40,583 bases of DNA, taken from contig JAISBR010000009.1 in the NCBI GenBank assembly GCA_031266095.1, positions 1 to 40,583 of the forward strand, read 5' to 3'. Of the stretch, positions 18,001 to 27,005 are shown in pieces (positions within the stretch are counted from its first letter, which is position 1; every line of letters begins with the position of its first letter). This stretch comes from Treponema sp. (GTDB lineage: Bacteria > Spirochaetota > Spirochaetia > Treponematales > Breznakiellaceae). Below the pieces are notes generated by a model. It did not search any database. It saw nothing but the letters and a program-made list of their open reading frames with translations, and was not told where the DNA came from. The position numbers and the translations under genes were made by a program.

Positions 18001-21000
18001 ATCGCGCTTACAGCCCTGTATCAGGGGAAAATTCCGGGTAAAAACACAGCGGCGCTTACGCTGGAACAGGAAGAGATTGAAAGCCGCTACGAAACTTTGG
18101 CGTACAATTCCCTTGAGTATGCCGACGCGAAAACAACCGGGGAAATAAAACTCGCCTATGCCGCCGTAAATGATGATGAAATATTGTTGTCGTATAGGAT
18201 TCTTATCACCGGAATATTTGAACAAAGGAATCAGGAAGCGGTGCGGGCGGCGGATGAAAAGGCCAAGTATTGGCGGCAGTACCTCGCCGATGAGTATCTC
18301 AATGAACCGGATGCCCTCATTACCGGGGCCGCTTCATGGAAAGAGGGAGCAATGCTTGACGCCCGCGATAACGCGGTTATGAGCGCCGGCCTGGTCAATG
18401 ACGCTTTTGTTTTGTATTCATCCAATGACTGGGAAAAGGAGATACGGGAAGCGGATTTTTTACTTGAAAACTATGAGGCTGAAATCACGAAGATACAGCG
18501 CCATCTGAATAACGCCGCCGTCTTGCAGGAAGAACTGGCGCGTTTGGGATGGGGTTATGAATACACAAAAATGGCGCCGGCTGATTTTAAAAAGGAACTT
18601 GAAAAGCGCTACACGGCGCTTAAAACACGGGAAGCGGCGTTTAACGCCCTCAGGGACCAATATATTCTTGACGCGAAAATATTCGCCGGGGTCGGAGCGG
18701 CCTATGACGGGCAGTACGCTCAAGTTAAAAAAACATTTGAAGATACGGAAGAAAAAAGATTTGGGTATGAAACCCAAGATGCCATACGGAGATGGGCAAG
18801 TACCGCCTATCTGGGATTGGAAACTGATGAGCTGACCAACTGTAAAAATCATCTTTTGCAGACTCAAGCCGTTCTGACAGTACTTTCGGATCTCTATAAC
18901 GATGAAGAACGCCGGCCCTACGATACCCCCGATTATCAGGCCATATATTCGAAATATGAACAAAGCTTCAATAATGCCCTTGTTTCACTCAATGCCTTTA
19001 ATACCCTGATGACGGCGATTGCCGAGGAGTCGATGAACAATGACAATATGTTTAACTCGTACCGGACATGGCTGAATACACTGGGAACTGTTCCACAATA
19101 TGAATCAAATTATATTTCCTCCCCTGACAGGAGCGGCTGGAATATTCAGGATATCATTACCATACAAGAAGATAAACTTGCCTTTTCAAAAAATGAGTTT
19201 ATGAGAATCGACGGAATAGACGCGAATGACGCGAAAGCGCTGCAAGACTATTTCGATTCCTCCCGGGCTTTTGAGGGGGAAAGGCATGAGGTCAGTAATT
19301 TCGAGACAGCCCTTAAAGGCCTCAGTCAAAGAATGGAAGGCTATTTCAATATCCCCAATAAATTGTCTCAATGGGGCCTTGCAAAGGACTATCTTATAAG
19401 GAGCCTAATCAACGCAAACGGAGATATATGGTTTTTACAGAACAAATATGTAAGAGCCGAAGCGTTGATGAAGGGCGGCTCTTTGGCAAGAGCGCCGTAT
19501 AAAACAGGCGTATTTGAACCTAACGAGAACCTCGGAGATTATATTTCCGGTAAGCAGAATACTATACGTACTGCCCAGCAGCGGGCCTGGGATAGTCTCA
19601 GCGCGGCGGAAAAAGCGGATCTTGAATTCTATGTCCTCATAACCCTCTCCGGAAACTGCAATAATTACATTTATGGATTTTCACAGTATACGGCCCTTAA
19701 GGAATATCAAACGGCGCATGACAAGGTAAAGAGTCTTTATAAACAGGCTGATGACAAGGTCAACCGCTGGTGGGAATTTGGTTTCGTGTATACTGAAATG
19801 AGGGATATAAACAAGTCAACCTATAAACGGGTGAAGCAGTCCCTGGAACAGACAAAGAGTTATGTCGGGGCATGGGAACGCGGTTTATTGGGGAACATTA
19901 ACCGGATAAAGGATTATTCATCCGCCTATGCTCTATCCTGCGCCAGGCTCGATGAACTGGAGGGAATTGCGGCGCCCGGTCAAAGTATAGGGTGGAATGA
20001 AATAAGCCGCGTCTTAACGATAGCTGGAGGATTGAAGGCTGAAGACATGGCGGCGCTTAAAGCTGCCTGGGAAGCAATGCTCCGGGATGCCGAAGGGACC
20101 TTTGCCGATGTACCTGAAGGACTCGCGCAATTGGCCCTTTGGACCAGAAATGAACGGGATAAAGACAAACAAGCCCTGGATAACCAGTGGCGTCTTGATG
20201 AACAAAAACGTCAGGAAAAGGAGAAGATGTTCTATAAAACGGTGGAAACTTTTCTCGCCGGAAACGCGGATGTCAAAACTCTCTCCACCGCCGCGGAAGC
20301 GGCCTATGGGAAGGATACAGCGGCATGGAAAAATCATCTCACGAATATTGAGAAGACGCTGATAAATGACCTTGACGCTTTTCTCGCGTATGGTTCCGCC
20401 TATTTCGCCGATTTTTCGGCTCTGGGCGATGAATACATTTCCCTGGTTGCCAAGACCCTTAGCAGCCGGTATAACGCGGAATTAGCGGTTCGTGAAACTG
20501 AATGGGAGGAACAGCGCCGGGATTTAGCGGAAAAATACCGTACCTGGCAGGAAACCGCGGGGCTGATAACCGAGCGGGGCAGGGAAGACTGGAAGCTGAG
20601 CGGCCGAAAAATGGAAGAAGCCTATAAACAGTGGAACAGGAATTTTCTTGAAGAGCAAAAACGGATCAGCGCTTCCTGGGCTGAGGCCTATCTTGCGGGA
20701 CTTGAGGACAAAGAACAGTGGCTGCAACAAGCCGCGGCCGCAGCGGACCAGGCCGCGTCCGAGGCCTTTTTAAGCGCCGTCGGAGCCGGGGCGGAACGTA
20801 TGGCACGTATCATAGACACCAGAGAACCTATGGGCATACTGGACGCCACGCCGGAAGCGGAGAAGCTGCTTGCGGAATTGTTGAACAGCCCGGGTCTCGG
20901 TAATGTCGGCAGTATCTTCGGCATCCTGAACGGTATGTCCGTTCTTTCTCCGGCGGCGGTCAAGCGGGGTACGGGCGGCGTCAATACATGGGACTCCGGC

Positions 21001-23865
21001 GTCATCAGGGCTGCGGCCGCCGATCTGGCACGGGAAACCAACGCGGAACTGGCCGACAGGGAAGCAAAGAGGCTGGCCTTCAATGCCCGCTCCGCCGCAG
21101 CGGAAGCGCTTAAAACCCTTACCACTAATGTGGACGCCGCCAACAGCGGTTTCAGGGAAAGCATGGACAGGATGTACATTGTGCAAGGACAATGGAGAAA
21201 AAGCGGAAGGAAGTATATTAAAGATATTATTGTTGGTTCCACTGTTTTTCAGCCGGTTATCACCGAAGAGAAAAAGGTTGAAGGCTATATAGATTACCGG
21301 ATGGACCCATTGGTACTGAAAACAAACCTCGACGAGGATTATCTGGCCGGCCTGAATTCATTCGCCGTCCGGGGACTCATTGAGAATGTGTACCATGAAA
21401 TTGAGGCCGCCGGATTGGAAATATTCGGCAGCGGTGACAGTCAGGAGATACGAACCGGTGAGGGAAAAGATCTACGGGTACGCCGGCTTGGGTCTGGAAA
21501 ATTTGGCGCTTATATCGGATACGAACCGGCTTTGCGGCCTTCGGGCGGCGACAGCCGGGATTCGATGTTTTATGATCAGGGAAGCGGAGAGCTGGGCCGG
21601 CTCATAAGCGAGTTTTACTATTGGTCCATTATAGACAATAAAGGCATCGTGAAACTTTCCATAGCAGCCTGGGACAAGCCGCTCTGGGATGATCGGGGCA
21701 GCGCTTTCAGCGCTCCCAGTATCCGTTCCGCAGCAGATGTAGTGGTTGGCGCCATCGCGCTGGCGGCGACTCCGGTGAGCGGCGGCCTAAGCCTGGGAAT
21801 GTTGGCCCTAATGGCCGGTATAAACACTGCCGATGACCTGCTGTTTAACGCGCTGGACGCGGGCTATGGGTATAAAACCATTGAAGAGGCGGGATTTGCC
21901 TTCGGCAAAGCCGCAGTCATCAGCAGTATCAGCAATCTTGGTTCCGGCGTTTTTAACGGTCTTAGCAGCGCCGCGATGCAGACCGCCACCAGCGCCACCG
22001 GTAAAGTTCTTATTCCGGCCGCCATGACCGGTATACAGACAATCACAACCGGTCTTGCCGTCGGCGCCATCGACGGTATTACCTATGACCGTGAAAACGG
22101 CTGGGGCTATTCTACCCAAACCTTCACTCAAGGCATAAGAGGAACTATGACTGGCGCGTTATCCTCCATGGCTTCTGTTCTCACATCGTCAACACTGGGA
22201 CACATTAACAGCGGCAGTGACATGGAAAAACTTATCGGCCTTTCCCGGTTAAATCAGTCCGATATTGGCGCGTTAAACGGTTTAATCGGCGCTGTCGCCG
22301 GACAGGGAATACAGTATGCCGCCGGAGGTGATTTCACCCTGAATCTGCTTGATACTAATTTATTGAAAAAAGGAGTGAACAGCGCCGGCCTGCTTGAACT
22401 TCACCTTGGCCGTAAGGGCTTAAAAATGAATATCGGAAGCGACGGCGCCAATGTCAGCCCCAATACCGTCATAGAAGCCGCGCGCGGCGCTTTAGCCTGG
22501 AATGTGAATAACCGGATTGATAAATACACCGCCAATAATGTTTTCAAAGAGAAAGTTACCCTTCGAGCGGAATATGGTTTTGGCGACAAGGAACAAACAA
22601 AGCAGCTTTGGAATATTCTTGCCGGAAGAGATGAGATTTGGACAAGTACCGAAGGGGCTTACGGCGCTACGACAGAAATAATCAACGGTAAACGGATTAT
22701 TAAGATCGGCGCTTATCAACCCGGAATGAGTGTGGAGGATCAGCTGCGCCTTGCCGCGATTTTTGGGCATGAAGCATACCGTGACGGTTACGCTACGGGA
22801 GAGATGAACGAGGAACTCCGGAAAGCCTCAATCGCGAGAACACTTATGGGAGATCGGATCAACCAGGACTATCAAGGGTTCTATGATTACAACCAGGACT
22901 TTGCCTTTGAGAGCTACCTGCTTGCCCTGTCAAACGTCTTAGGAAACGAGACCCTGTTTGATGACTACCTGCAATTTGCCTATGAAAACGACGGCGATTA
23001 TTTTTGGCAGTGGGCCAGCACCGGAAACGACTACCAGAACATGGATCTTTACCGGAGCATACCGCTCTTTAACGCAAAATCCCTGGAACGGGTTGAAGAG
23101 ATAAACGGACAGAGACTTGAGGCAGCGTTTACCTCCTACAAGGCCGATTTGGCGGGAAAAGAAGGGTATACCGGCGCTATCACGGATTTTGTGACCAAAG
23201 ACGGCAAGACCGACGAGGCTTTGCGGCTTGAGCTGCAAGGCAATAAGGCGCTCCTTGAAGGATTCGGGTATAAACCACTGGAGTTTGAATCAATTTATCT
23301 GGCAGGCTGTATGTTCATGTCTGCCAAATACGGCGCCGAGGCGATTACCGGAAAAAAATTCGAGACGCTTTGGTTAAATGAGTATATAAAGGAGAATGAG
23401 CTTTTTGTAAAGGGAAGAGAAGCGGAGCTTTCCAATGAATTGATGGCTAAGATCATGACTCTTCTTGCCGGAGGACAATATGCGGTCAGTCTTACCCAAT
23501 CAGGTCTGCCTGATCCGGCGCAGCTCTGGAATTTAGACCAATCGAATGATATGTACCTTGCCCACATCAGGATAAAAAAGGATGGGACAGGCGGCGCTTA
23601 TCATTCCGCAATGGTTTCCGGTATTGATTATACTTATGATGGGGACGGAAAAATTTCCGGGATAAGCGCGGTACATGTGGCGAATCCTTGGAATGGAAAA
23701 AGCGGATTTACCGGGAAAACCACTTATACCATGGATCAGATCGCCCGATGGGACATATTCAAGGCAAATCCGATTCCGGATTTTACAACGCCGTACAAAG
23801 GGAATCAGCGTGACTTAAGATCCGTAATAATGAAATCGCTGGGGAATCTCAAAATATTCAAATAG
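15046..23865 (+). CDS. Giant exported protein (2939 aa) with helical repeats, pre-toxin-like region and C-terminal C39/papain-like domain
   Basis: The start at 15046 gives a Sec signal peptide (MKNNSKKSLSAVLALIMG, cleavage after GFA at residue 26); a start 19 codons upstream would bury it. Residues 30 to about 2150 are mostly helical and charged. Trp residues at 329, 343, 358, 372 and again at 1820, 1834, 1849, 1863, 1878 and 1892 are spaced alternately 14 and 15, marking a 29-residue helical repeat. Residues about 2226-2350 are Gly/Ala-rich and hydrophobic, like the pre-toxin regions of polymorphic secreted proteins. GHEAYRDG lies near residue 2575. At the C-terminus, Cys2755 (LAGCMFMS), His2853 (YHSAMVSG) and Asn2880 (VANPWNG) fit a papain/C39-like peptidase or transglutaminase-fold triad. 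The architecture recalls very long proteins of Leptospira and Treponema, but no close family is asserted. It is the last gene of the operon, so the RND complex may export or anchor it. Confidence 0.85.
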   Translation: MKNNSKKSLSAVLALIMGLSSFLGFAQTNPDSPQGMRSMGEFKGFDKSVFDYHFSRADRETRTDRWIFEARRGIGLALNAWELFASDLYDNPLLLEGARKQIEDWSAGELEERFSQWLMGRFFGGAAEEMTELLSTTINEAQRRYTYHLDPEGNIIYDDQTGDPLVIRPGEEGREFSNDLYSWRYTVEENVAANTGFLEAAVARMYPELLAYIPPEMRESLGTKITAAGSDFAETIRKEFERIAAREERIFTGRRTGDVWSLRKKSDDEAAWAVTTRLIGEVEDACTRGIAGLASRIEEASAGSGDLSIMGEEWLEMYREQFDRGLKAWEQAEERFFIRRIEWEQEAGRLFSEGEESWLTAFNHFEEERKKWELQTKELYESGEAIFKNASANLEKAIAEAKIEFAQNTQLRTEAGAARARALIDMYLTCGSGAAAARENILFWLKQYGGEKIDPAAASFSGWLDGEVKKQGSSNKAGLLGEIKKSYDLYASYLSKAKDARDKIIADYSGIIGSGALKDILSDDMSSEDFALDEYQAALIKAKAAVQYWERQTSIAEAVAAYAQDLTAGRMTESEGLRSWEAAKAAYNETLSQYEKELQNLNAIGADLLEKQASLDILALKLKEEEEYLNALNLEYSTLIAANAVNRDDYMLVELNMKYTGLLAEYRLLTRSGDEALYKTSLEYSLELGIAEHRETALALRNILINGDGENLKSLAELRAAAAGVPNPEAEMDLRIRLSGIDLLDAGTGAEWYCKSRDITLTDSEKAELAGRKLEERLIADLEHSFDTLLKKRIALETEALYCFLNGNAGAEGDGVLLSQCCLVDSADAVKGLAVLQILDERLQAGDGYFTGNNEDDEMILWFIEGGSFFYGSEAFLAEQIDNYRFCGELLEVYENFTAAASFAVKEAWQDSLLDMSHLFAAYGLSVSGSQLPDMQSLCAVLTARPGDFVLNTARFLRDFDRCFSLIPEWLESEINSWKNAFAEYIALTALYQGKIPGKNTAALTLEQEEIESRYETLAYNSLEYADAKTTGEIKLAYAAVNDDEILLSYRILITGIFEQRNQEAVRAADEKAKYWRQYLADEYLNEPDALITGAASWKEGAMLDARDNAVMSAGLVNDAFVLYSSNDWEKEIREADFLLENYEAEITKIQRHLNNAAVLQEELARLGWGYEYTKMAPADFKKELEKRYTALKTREAAFNALRDQYILDAKIFAGVGAAYDGQYAQVKKTFEDTEEKRFGYETQDAIRRWASTAYLGLETDELTNCKNHLLQTQAVLTVLSDLYNDEERRPYDTPDYQAIYSKYEQSFNNALVSLNAFNTLMTAIAEESMNNDNMFNSYRTWLNTLGTVPQYESNYISSPDRSGWNIQDIITIQEDKLAFSKNEFMRIDGIDANDAKALQDYFDSSRAFEGERHEVSNFETALKGLSQRMEGYFNIPNKLSQWGLAKDYLIRSLINANGDIWFLQNKYVRAEALMKGGSLARAPYKTGVFEPNENLGDYISGKQNTIRTAQQRAWDSLSAAEKADLEFYVLITLSGNCNNYIYGFSQYTALKEYQTAHDKVKSLYKQADDKVNRWWEFGFVYTEMRDINKSTYKRVKQSLEQTKSYVGAWERGLLGNINRIKDYSSAYALSCARLDELEGIAAPGQSIGWNEISRVLTIAGGLKAEDMAALKAAWEAMLRDAEGTFADVPEGLAQLALWTRNERDKDKQALDNQWRLDEQKRQEKEKMFYKTVETFLAGNADVKTLSTAAEAAYGKDTAAWKNHLTNIEKTLINDLDAFLAYGSAYFADFSALGDEYISLVAKTLSSRYNAELAVRETEWEEQRRDLAEKYRTWQETAGLITERGREDWKLSGRKMEEAYKQWNRNFLEEQKRISASWAEAYLAGLEDKEQWLQQAAAAADQAASEAFLSAVGAGAERMARIIDTREPMGILDATPEAEKLLAELLNSPGLGNVGSIFGILNGMSVLSPAAVKRGTGGVNTWDSGVIRAAAADLARETNAELADREAKRLAFNARSAAAEALKTLTTNVDAANSGFRESMDRMYIVQGQWRKSGRKYIKDIIVGSTVFQPVITEEKKVEGYIDYRMDPLVLKTNLDEDYLAGLNSFAVRGLIENVYHEIEAAGLEIFGSGDSQEIRTGEGKDLRVRRLGSGKFGAYIGYEPALRPSGGDSRDSMFYDQGSGELGRLISEFYYWSIIDNKGIVKLSIAAWDKPLWDDRGSAFSAPSIRSAADVVVGAIALAATPVSGGLSLGMLALMAGINTADDLLFNALDAGYGYKTIEEAGFAFGKAAVISSISNLGSGVFNGLSSAAMQTATSATGKVLIPAAMTGIQTITTGLAVGAIDGITYDRENGWGYSTQTFTQGIRGTMTGALSSMASVLTSSTLGHINSGSDMEKLIGLSRLNQSDIGALNGLIGAVAGQGIQYAAGGDFTLNLLDTNLLKKGVNSAGLLELHLGRKGLKMNIGSDGANVSPNTVIEAARGALAWNVNNRIDKYTANNVFKEKVTLRAEYGFGDKEQTKQLWNILAGRDEIWTSTEGAYGATTEIINGKRIIKIGAYQPGMSVEDQLRLAAIFGHEAYRDGYATGEMNEELRKASIARTLMGDRINQDYQGFYDYNQDFAFESYLLALSNVLGNETLFDDYLQFAYENDGDYFWQWASTGNDYQNMDLYRSIPLFNAKSLERVEEINGQRLEAAFTSYKADLAGKEGYTGAITDFVTKDGKTDEALRLELQGNKALLEGFGYKPLEFESIYLAGCMFMSAKYGAEAITGKKFETLWLNEYIKENELFVKGREAELSNELMAKIMTLLAGGQYAVSLTQSGLPDPAQLWNLDQSNDMYLAHIRIKKDGTGGAYHSAMVSGIDYTYDGDGKISGISAVHVANPWNGKSGFTGKTTYTMDQIARWDIFKANPIPDFTTPYKGNQRDLRSVIMKSLGNLKIFK

Positions 23866-23877
23866 GGCTCCATGGTT

Positions 23878-24798
23878 TCACCCTTCGTTCCAATGCCCCA
23901 CCTTGCGGATCTTCTGGTTCCGGTAACGGACTAGAACCGCGGGGTTGCGGGTACAGAGATCGCACAGTTCCTTGACGAGGATTTTTTTGATAATTGCCGC
24001 CGCCGCGCTGGGGTCCTGGTGGGCGCCTCCCGGTGGTTCAGGGATGACGCCGTTGATCACTTTGAAGTCCAGAAGATCGCCTGAGGTTATCTTGAGCATG
24101 GCGGCGGCGTCTTTTGCCCTGCCGGCGTTCCGAAGCAGGATCGAGGCACAGCCCTCGGGGCTGATCACCGAGTAGATAGCGTTTTCCAGCATGTAGATCT
24201 TGTCTCCTACACAGAGGCCGAGAGCGCCTCCTGAGCCGCCCTCACCTATAATGACGCAGACGATGGGGGTTTTAATCTGGCTGAAATCCCGGAGGTTACG
24301 GGCAATTGCCTCGCCGATGCCGCGTTCCTCGGCGCCGATGCCGGGATATGCGCCGGCGGTATCCACAAAGGTGACGATGGGGCGGTGAAATTTTTCCGCC
24401 TCTCTGGAGAGGCGCAGGGCCTTACGGTAGCCTTCGGGGTTTGCCATGCCGTGATTGCGGCGGACATTTTCTTTGAGCGTTCGTCCTTTCTGATTCGCCA
24501 GGATAGTAACAGGGCGGCCCTCAAGGAAGGCGATCCCGCCTATAATCGCCGGATCATCGCCGAAGTTCCGGTCTCCGTGGAGTTCGATAAAATTATCAAA
24601 AATACGGTTGATGTAATCAAGCGAATAGGGCCGTTCCGGATGACGGGCAAGCTCCACCCGTTTCCAGGCGGTCTCAATGCGGGATCCGGACTCAATTTTT
24701 GCTTCCAGGCTTTCAAGTTCCCCGCTGGCGTCAATACCGGCTTCTTCCGCCATTTTTTTAAGTTCCGCGACTTTCTGCTGGATGTCTGAAATACTCAT
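23878..24798 (-). CDS. accA: Acetyl-CoA carboxylase carboxyltransferase, alpha subunit
   Basis: The product has 306 residues, near the usual length of about 315-320. AGGAG lies seven bases upstream of the ATG. With AccD it forms the carboxyltransferase that moves CO2 from carboxybiotin to acetyl-CoA to make malonyl-CoA. Visible signatures are an N-terminal helical segment (residues 1-60), the crotonase-like fold with FVDTAGAYPG, and the glycine-rich GEGGSGGALGLCVGD, followed by YSVISPEGCASILLRN. It is the last gene of the fatty-acid operon. It ends only 12 bases from the end of the convergent giant gene, with no clear terminator between them. Confidence 0.95.
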   Translation of the reverse strand: MSISDIQQKVAELKKMAEEAGIDASGELESLEAKIESGSRIETAWKRVELARHPERPYSLDYINRIFDNFIELHGDRNFGDDPAIIGGIAFLEGRPVTILANQKGRTLKENVRRNHGMANPEGYRKALRLSREAEKFHRPIVTFVDTAGAYPGIGAEERGIGEAIARNLRDFSQIKTPIVCVIIGEGGSGGALGLCVGDKIYMLENAIYSVISPEGCASILLRNAGRAKDAAAMLKITSGDLLDFKVINGVIPEPPGGAHQDPSAAAAIIKKILVKELCDLCTRNPAVLVRYRNQKIRKVGHWNEG

Positions 24799-24834
24799 TG
24801 TCTTCTCCTGTACTTGATTGCACCTAACAATTCG

Positions 24835-25620
24835 TTAAAAGCGATGCAGATCAATCAGCCGGGAGAACAGCTTTCGCTGTTCCTGCCGCCTGGCGATAAT
24901 ATCCACAAAGCCTTTTTCCAGCTGAAATTCAGCGCGCTGGAATCCCTCAGGCAGGGTCTGCCTGATCGTTCCCTCAATGACCCTCGGACCGGCGAAGCCG
25001 ATAAGCGCGCCCGGCTCGGCGATGGTAATGTCCGCCAACATGGCGAATGATGCGGTAACGCCTCCGGTAGTCGGATCGCATAACACAATAAAAAAAGGAA
25101 CTCCCGCTTTGTCCAGTTCAGCCGCGGCGCTTGAGGTTTTGGCCATCTGCATCAGCGAAAAGATTCCTTCCTGCATCCGCGCGCCGCCTGAGGTGGTGTA
25201 AATTACCAACGGGAGCCTTTCTTCCGAACTTTTTAGCATAGCTCTGCTTACCTTTTCACCCACCACGGAACCCATGGATCCGCCCATGAACTGAAAAGAC
25301 ATGAGACCCAGGATCAAAGGCTTTCCCTCAATGGTACAGGAACCGGTAATTACCGCGTCTTTCATCCGGGCCTTAAATTCAGCCTCGCTGAGTTTTTCCT
25401 CATAACCCGCAAGATCGATAGGGTTGAGTGATCTGAGGTTAGCTGAAAATTCAGTGAAACTGCCGGGATCGACAAGGTACTTGATCCGGTCCATTGGTTC
25501 CATACGGTAATGGTGGTTACAGGAGGGGCAGGTTTTCAGGCTGCCATCTATTTCTTCAACGCTGTGCTGTGCGCCGCAGGCCGGGCAGGGCACGGGATTG
25601 TCTGTTTTTTCAGAGGACAT
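24835..25620 (-). CDS. accD: Acetyl-CoA carboxylase carboxyltransferase, beta subunit
   Basis: This gene encodes 261 residues, at the short end for AccD. The N-terminal zinc ribbon is seen as CPAC at about residues 12-15 and CPSC at about 32-35. The carboxyltransferase core follows with GGSMGSVVGEK, TSGGARMQEG and the segment VLCDPTTGGVTASFAML. It partners with AccA in the carboxyltransferase. The start overlaps the end of accC by 11 bases and has AAAGGA upstream, so the two are probably translationally coupled. The gap to accA is 36 bases. Confidence 0.95.
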   Translation of the reverse strand: MSSEKTDNPVPCPACGAQHSVEEIDGSLKTCPSCNHHYRMEPMDRIKYLVDPGSFTEFSANLRSLNPIDLAGYEEKLSEAEFKARMKDAVITGSCTIEGKPLILGLMSFQFMGGSMGSVVGEKVSRAMLKSSEERLPLVIYTTSGGARMQEGIFSLMQMAKTSSAAAELDKAGVPFFIVLCDPTTGGVTASFAMLADITIAEPGALIGFAGPRVIEGTIRQTLPEGFQRAEFQLEKGFVDIIARRQEQRKLFSRLIDLHRF

Positions 25621-27004
25621 GTTTTTTTCCTTTTGCCGCCGGCAAACGGGCGATTATGTTTTCATAGTAGGATGTTCCAAATATGCCTGAACGGAACACT
25701 TTTTCACCGATGATCTGGCGTTGTTCTTCCTTATTGGTTTCAATTCCCGTAATAACGAGTTCCCCAAGGGCGCGATCCATGCGGTCAAGGGCCTGGTCCC
25801 GGCTGGGAGCGTGGACGATAAGTTTTGCCACCATGGAGTCGTAGTGGGGGGGAACACTGCAGCCCGCGTACAAAAACGAATCAAAGCGGGTGCCGGGGCC
25901 GCCGGGAACATCAAGCCTGGTAACCGTGCCGGGACCTAATGCGTTGATTCTACATTCAACCGCCCAGCCCTCTATGTGTACCGCCGCGGGGTCTGTTTCC
26001 ATGCGGCCCGTAGTACAGGCCAGGATCTGCTGGCGGATGATGTCGGTATTGGTGACGAATTCACTCACCGGATGCTCGACCTGGACGCGGGCGTTTACTT
26101 CCATAAAATAAAAATTTTTGTCTTCCACCAGGAACTCAATGGTTCCCGCACCGCGATATTTTAACTCACGGAACATCGCCACCGCGCCTTCGGACATACG
26201 GCGCCGCATATCTTCGTCTACAACGGGAGAAGGGCTTTCCTCAATAAGTTTCTGGTGGTTCCGCTGTACGGTACAGTCCCGTTCTCCCAGGACCGCCACA
26301 TTGCCGCCGTCGGAGATGATCTGCAGTTCAATATGCCGGGGATTTTCCAGATAGCGTTCGATAAACACCCTGCCGTCGGAAAAATTGGACTCCGCCTCCC
26401 GGCTTGCTATGGAAAGGTTTTCCGCCATGTCTTCCGGTCTCCGTACAATCCGCATGCCTTTACCGCCGCCGCCGGCAGCCGCCTTGATGATCACCGGAAA
26501 GCCGATCTCGTCAGCGGCCTCAGCGGCAATCGCGGGATCCGAAACCGCCTCCCCGGTACCCGGCGTGACGGGCAGGCCAAAGCGCCTGGCCGTTTCCCTG
26601 GCCTTCACCTTGTCACCCAGAAGCTCAATCACATCCGGATCCGGGCCGATGAAGATAAAACCCTTCTCCCGTACCAGCCGGGCGAATTCGGCATTCTCAG
26701 AAAGAAAGCCGACGCCGGGGTGGATGGCCTCCGCTCCCGCGTGTTGGGCCGCCATGAGAAGGCTGTTTTTAACAAGGTAACTTTGGGACGGGGGAGGCGG
26801 GCCGATACAAATCGCCTGATCGGAGAGGCGGACATGAAGACTATCCTTGTCGGCGGTTGAGTAGACCGCTGCGGTTTCAATCCCCATTTCCCTGCATGAA
26901 CGGATGATCCGTACCGCTATCTCACCCCGGTTCGCAATCAGGAGCCGCTTAACCGGAGCCTTCCTTAAGGATTGCAGATTATCCGCCTGATCATTCTTTT
27001 TCAA
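25610..27004 (-). CDS. accC: Acetyl-CoA carboxylase, biotin carboxylase subunit
   Basis: Up to 464 residues. It carboxylates the biotin on AccB using ATP and bicarbonate. The Rossmann-like start KRLLIANRGEIAVRI is at residues 19-33, the ATP-grasp glycine loop AAAGGGGKGMRIV near 170, and the catalytic segment FMEVNARVQVEHPVSE near 305-325. The frame opens with TTG at 27004, one base after the accB stop, giving an N-terminal extension of about 17 residues over typical AccC. No ATG is available before the conserved start, and a Shine-Dalgarno-like AAGGAAGG lies within the extension, so the true start is uncertain. The C-terminus overlaps accD. Confidence 0.93.
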   Translation of the reverse strand: MKKNDQADNLQSLRKAPVKRLLIANRGEIAVRIIRSCREMGIETAAVYSTADKDSLHVRLSDQAICIGPPPPSQSYLVKNSLLMAAQHAGAEAIHPGVGFLSENAEFARLVREKGFIFIGPDPDVIELLGDKVKARETARRFGLPVTPGTGEAVSDPAIAAEAADEIGFPVIIKAAAGGGGKGMRIVRRPEDMAENLSIASREAESNFSDGRVFIERYLENPRHIELQIISDGGNVAVLGERDCTVQRNHQKLIEESPSPVVDEDMRRRMSEGAVAMFRELKYRGAGTIEFLVEDKNFYFMEVNARVQVEHPVSEFVTNTDIIRQQILACTTGRMETDPAAVHIEGWAVECRINALGPGTVTRLDVPGGPGTRFDSFLYAGCSVPPHYDSMVAKLIVHAPSRDQALDRMDRALGELVITGIETNKEEQRQIIGEKVFRSGIFGTSYYENIIARLPAAKGKKHVL

Positions 27005-27005
27005 T

